A stretch of 64,000 bases of DNA, from contig CM072895.1 of the NCBI GenBank assembly GCA_037013685.1, positions 12,808,463-12,872,462 on the forward strand. The letters are read 5' to 3'. The notes beneath the pieces were generated by a model. The model had not been told where the DNA came from. It was given only the letters and a program-made list of their open reading frames with translations, and did not search any database. Made by a program: the position numbers and the translations under genes. This document shows, in pieces, positions 60,870 to 64,000 of the stretch. This DNA comes from Acridotheres tristis (Eukaryota; Chordata; Aves; Passeriformes; Sturnidae). Within the stretch, counting starts at the first letter, position 1. Each line of letters begins with the position of its first letter.

Positions 60870-63800
60870 GATATTGCTGGAAAGCTGAAGTATGTAATCC
60901 TTCATGGTACTCTGAGGAGAGTGTTTGCAGCTGTTGAATTCACTCCACAGCTTTTACGTAGCTCCATTTGTTATGAAACAACATGGGGACGTTCCAAAAA
61001 ATCCTGCAACACCTCCTAAAGATGCTGTGTAGCTGTTAATGGACTTGGTGGGACATGTATCAGCCTAGTGGTTACCATCCCATCATTGTCCTTCTGTTAC
61101 AGGAGGTGGCATCTGTGCAGAGCAAATGTCTCTGCTACCCTCCTTCTCCCAGAGACATTATAAACTGGTAAAACTACACCTGTTCAATTTCCAGACTATA
61201 ATTTGCAGGTAGAAGCTGAATGTGCTACTTAAAAGACTCGTTAATATGACCAAATTGTGGCAAATAAAATCCTCTTTGTGGTCTTCAAGCCAAGGGCTGT
61301 GAAGGAAGTTGCCCAGAAGGATGACTAAGCTGCTCTGATCAGATGGTAGCTCCAGCTGGGGTTTTCAAACCTCTTCGATTTTCTGACATAAACAGCTTGT
61401 GTGTAAAATAAAATAATGACAAGCCATGTCTGGATCAGGCAATTCTCTTTTTTACAAGCAAAACAGAGCCAACAAGTCCTTGTTGAGATACAACAGTAAA
61501 CAACTAGGTCCTCTGTCCTCTTTATGGTTGTTAGCAGAGGCAATGTTAATAGTACCAGGATGATACTTGGGATCAGCCACAGGGAAAAAGGAAAGAATAT
61601 CTGAGAGTGTTCTTGTTTCAGGCATTATAAACACAGATAATCTGAACTGTCTACCCAGTAAAACAATGATGTGAGGTAAAAAGGCTTTGTGTACACAGAG
61701 TAGTTTCATCTAATTGGCACAAAATAAGAGCAGGAGTTGTGGTAGCCCAGGTGTTTCCATGTGTCCAGTACCAAAGTAAGGAATTCTTTATTCTTGGAGA
61801 GCTTACATTGTATAAGTGTTGCCAGCACACATTGATGTCTATGGCTACATGTTCAAAGACGTCATAGCTGGATCCAAGGTGGCTTCTCCTGATAACAATC
61901 CTCCTTATAACACAAAAAGACTGATGCCTTTTCATTTAATGATACACCAGAGGCTAAGAAAAAGCAGCTTTAACCAGTCAGTCTGGGATACATGCATTTT
62001 TAGGCTAGCAAAGTATTTCTGTCCTTCTTGTGGTTTTGTTTTTGCTTCCCTTGTGTTCAATTTTATTAATGAAACACTGTTTTAAATTGTCTATTCCTGC
62101 AGAGAATTCCTGGATGCAGAATAGTGTGAATAGCCAAGAAATCTGTAATTGCTCATCCTGCCTAGTCTTGGGATGTAATTCCTTCTAAAGGTCTGCCCAA
62201 GTTAAAATGCTTGGCTGATACTTATTGGGGAGATTCGTGGATTTGAGGAAGTTGGTGGATTTACAGTGGCCACAGTGCAGTACAATGCTGCAGGCATCCT
62301 GTCAGATGAACCAAACTGGTTCTAAGAGTTCTGGGAGGCACAGAATGGTGCTGCCACAGCTCCTCTTCTGGATCCTCAGCTGTAGATTTACTCTTTTCTG
62401 CACACAGCTCCCTTTGCAGGTGTCTCAGGGACACCCAGCTTGGCTCTGCCCAATTCTCTGGCCACTGCAGCAGTCAGCACTAGTTTGCTGTACTCACTTG
62501 TGATAAGGTAGTTGCAGAATTTGGGGAAGCAGCCCTGAGGGAGGGCTGGGTGGTGCAGGGTAGCAGAGTCCATCAGTCAGAGAACTGGTGCATGCTGATC
62601 CCAGAGCAGCCTGGACGCTGGGACACAGCCACGGAAGAGGATTAGCACAAAAAGCAAAGCTTGCTCCCTTTCTTCCAGAATTCTGTTTGGGGGATGCCTG
62701 CTAAGTGCTGAAGCACTTTTTTCATCAGAGTGGAAAAAAATCCCTACAACTAGTAACTGCTAAGTATGAGTAAGAGCCAGATGTGCTGACTGGCTGGGGA
62801 GGATGCTGCAGGGCAGCTGGCCTTCAGAGTGTGGTTTGCTGGAGTTGAGGATGGAAATTTTCTGTTAAAGGAAAGCATATTGCAATTTAGAGACATCTTT
62901 TCATAATTAGTGCATTAGTAATGACTTGTATGTTTAAACTGAAATAATGCAAAATGAAGCACAGGATGGACAACAATATCACAGTGTTACTTGCAACCTC
63001 TAACTGCCAGGGAGTCATAATGCAAATTTCCTTTTATTATGAATTCTTCTGACTGAATTAGGAAACATACCTGAGAAACCTCAGGTTTTTAATTAATAAT
63101 TTTAATTTTGATACACTTCCTAAATGAATTCATTGCCTTTTTTTATTGCTTTCTTAGTTGCCTTAGTTACCTCAATTACTAAGGAATCAGCTCCAAGCAA
63201 ACTCCAAAAATATCCTCGTGGCAACTTTTCATGACTATTTGGCTTTTATTTGCAGATGTCTAGAGAGATGCTGCAGAACAATGCTATATAGGGGTATAAA
63301 CCTTTACTTCTTGTTTCTTTCCAGTACTGGCTACTCTTTCTAGATTGCACAGTCCTGGTAATATAAATGCTGATGGACTGTTGGAAAATTTGTTGTTGTT
63401 GTCTTTGTTCTCTCTGGCAACATTTACCTTGTTGCTAAACTACCTATTTTTCCACTCTTCTTTAAGAGCACTTAATAAGGGTTAATGTTATTTCATGACT
63501 TGGTTTCATAATCAAGTACTGCCAATGCTAATCTGCTTCGTTCCTGTGCAATTAAGTGACCATACACTGCCTACACATGTTAACTGAAAGTCAAGTGACT
63601 TTTAAAGATAGAAAAAATCTAACACAAGGTCACATTTCCACTTGATTTATTCAGACTGTGTTGTTTGCTGAAGTCTTTTTTTAGTCAATTTGGCAATTTC
63701 AAATCCACAGAATCAAATACGAAGAAGTAAAAAATCCCAAGCACGCTTTCCTTTACGTAACTAAGCCATTGATCAAGTTTTTAATGTGTTACTATGTCAA

Positions 63801-64000
63801 AGTTGTCTTTTTCATACAAAAACAAAGCAAAGAATAATAATTTCGAAAATTACAGAAAAAGATAATTTTTCTAAAGAGTTTCAAGTGACATCTTGTAATA
63901 AAATCATGTTTTACATATAATGCTAAAATTCTATGGATTAAACACTTCCAGTACCTTATGCTTAAATTTTTTTTATTTGTCCTCTAATAGCTAAAATATT
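60870..64000. other. Gene-free end of window
   Basis: No gene recognised. The segment 61325-62085 is unusually open on both strands (85-94 codons) without a known match. The last kilobase is AT-rich, including ATTA-dense sequence at about 63085-63185. The next gene expected from mammalian order, PTGFR, is not seen in the window. Confidence 0.55.

Noticed and set aside
33340..64000. Search for PTGFR, the next gene expected from mammalian order.
   Set aside because: No seven-transmembrane coding exon or any recognisable exon was found in the flank; it presumably lies beyond the window.

Overview
The window is vertebrate nuclear DNA and almost certainly from a bird. It has an AT-rich background, short introns, one CpG-rich promoter and several CR1 LINE fragments with the avian-type 3' end. 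One CR1 (56.1 kb) resembles the J-type copies common in songbirds, which suggests a passerine; that step is inference. Two genes are supported, both on the + strand. I found no tRNA, rRNA, CRISPR array, prokaryotic feature or new enzymatic system.

Layout: (1) 1-4.4 kb is the end of DNAJB4, a type II HSP40 co-chaperone: the tail of its last intron, the final coding exon (383-616) and a long AT-rich 3' UTR carrying an old sense-oriented CR1. (2) 4.4-7.86 kb is the DNAJB4-GIPC2 intergenic interval, with two unusually open but unrecognised stretches. (3) 7.86-8.79 kb is a CpG island with a G-rich minisatellite, a GC box and the first coding exon of GIPC2. (4) 8.44-32.25 kb is the whole GIPC2 coding sequence. 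Six exons (8439-8678, 16254-16439, 19789-19969, 23197-23306, 23998-24079, 32092-32246) splice in frame to 954 nt and 317 residues, giving the GH1-PDZ-GH2 layout of the family. (5) 32.25-33.34 kb is the GIPC2 3' UTR with several polyadenylation signals. (6) 33.3-64 kb is a gene-free 3' flank with decayed repeats, microsatellites, small tandem duplications and a few AT-rich clusters that could be conserved enhancers.

The order DNAJB4 then GIPC2 in the same orientation matches the vertebrate arrangement I know from human 1p31, and it supports calling this paralogue GIPC2 and not GIPC1 or GIPC3. The two genes are neighbours by conserved synteny and have unrelated biochemical roles: one is an HSP70 co-chaperone, the other an adaptor linking receptor tails to myosin VI-driven endocytic traffic.

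The observations most worth checking are the G-quadruplex-rich minisatellite just upstream of the GIPC2 start codon, an upstream ATG whose frame overlaps the GIPC2 start and would be read across the first splice junction, and a pair of homologous 85-bp blocks 1.6 kb apart in GIPC2 intron 3. None of these is an undescribed biological system.
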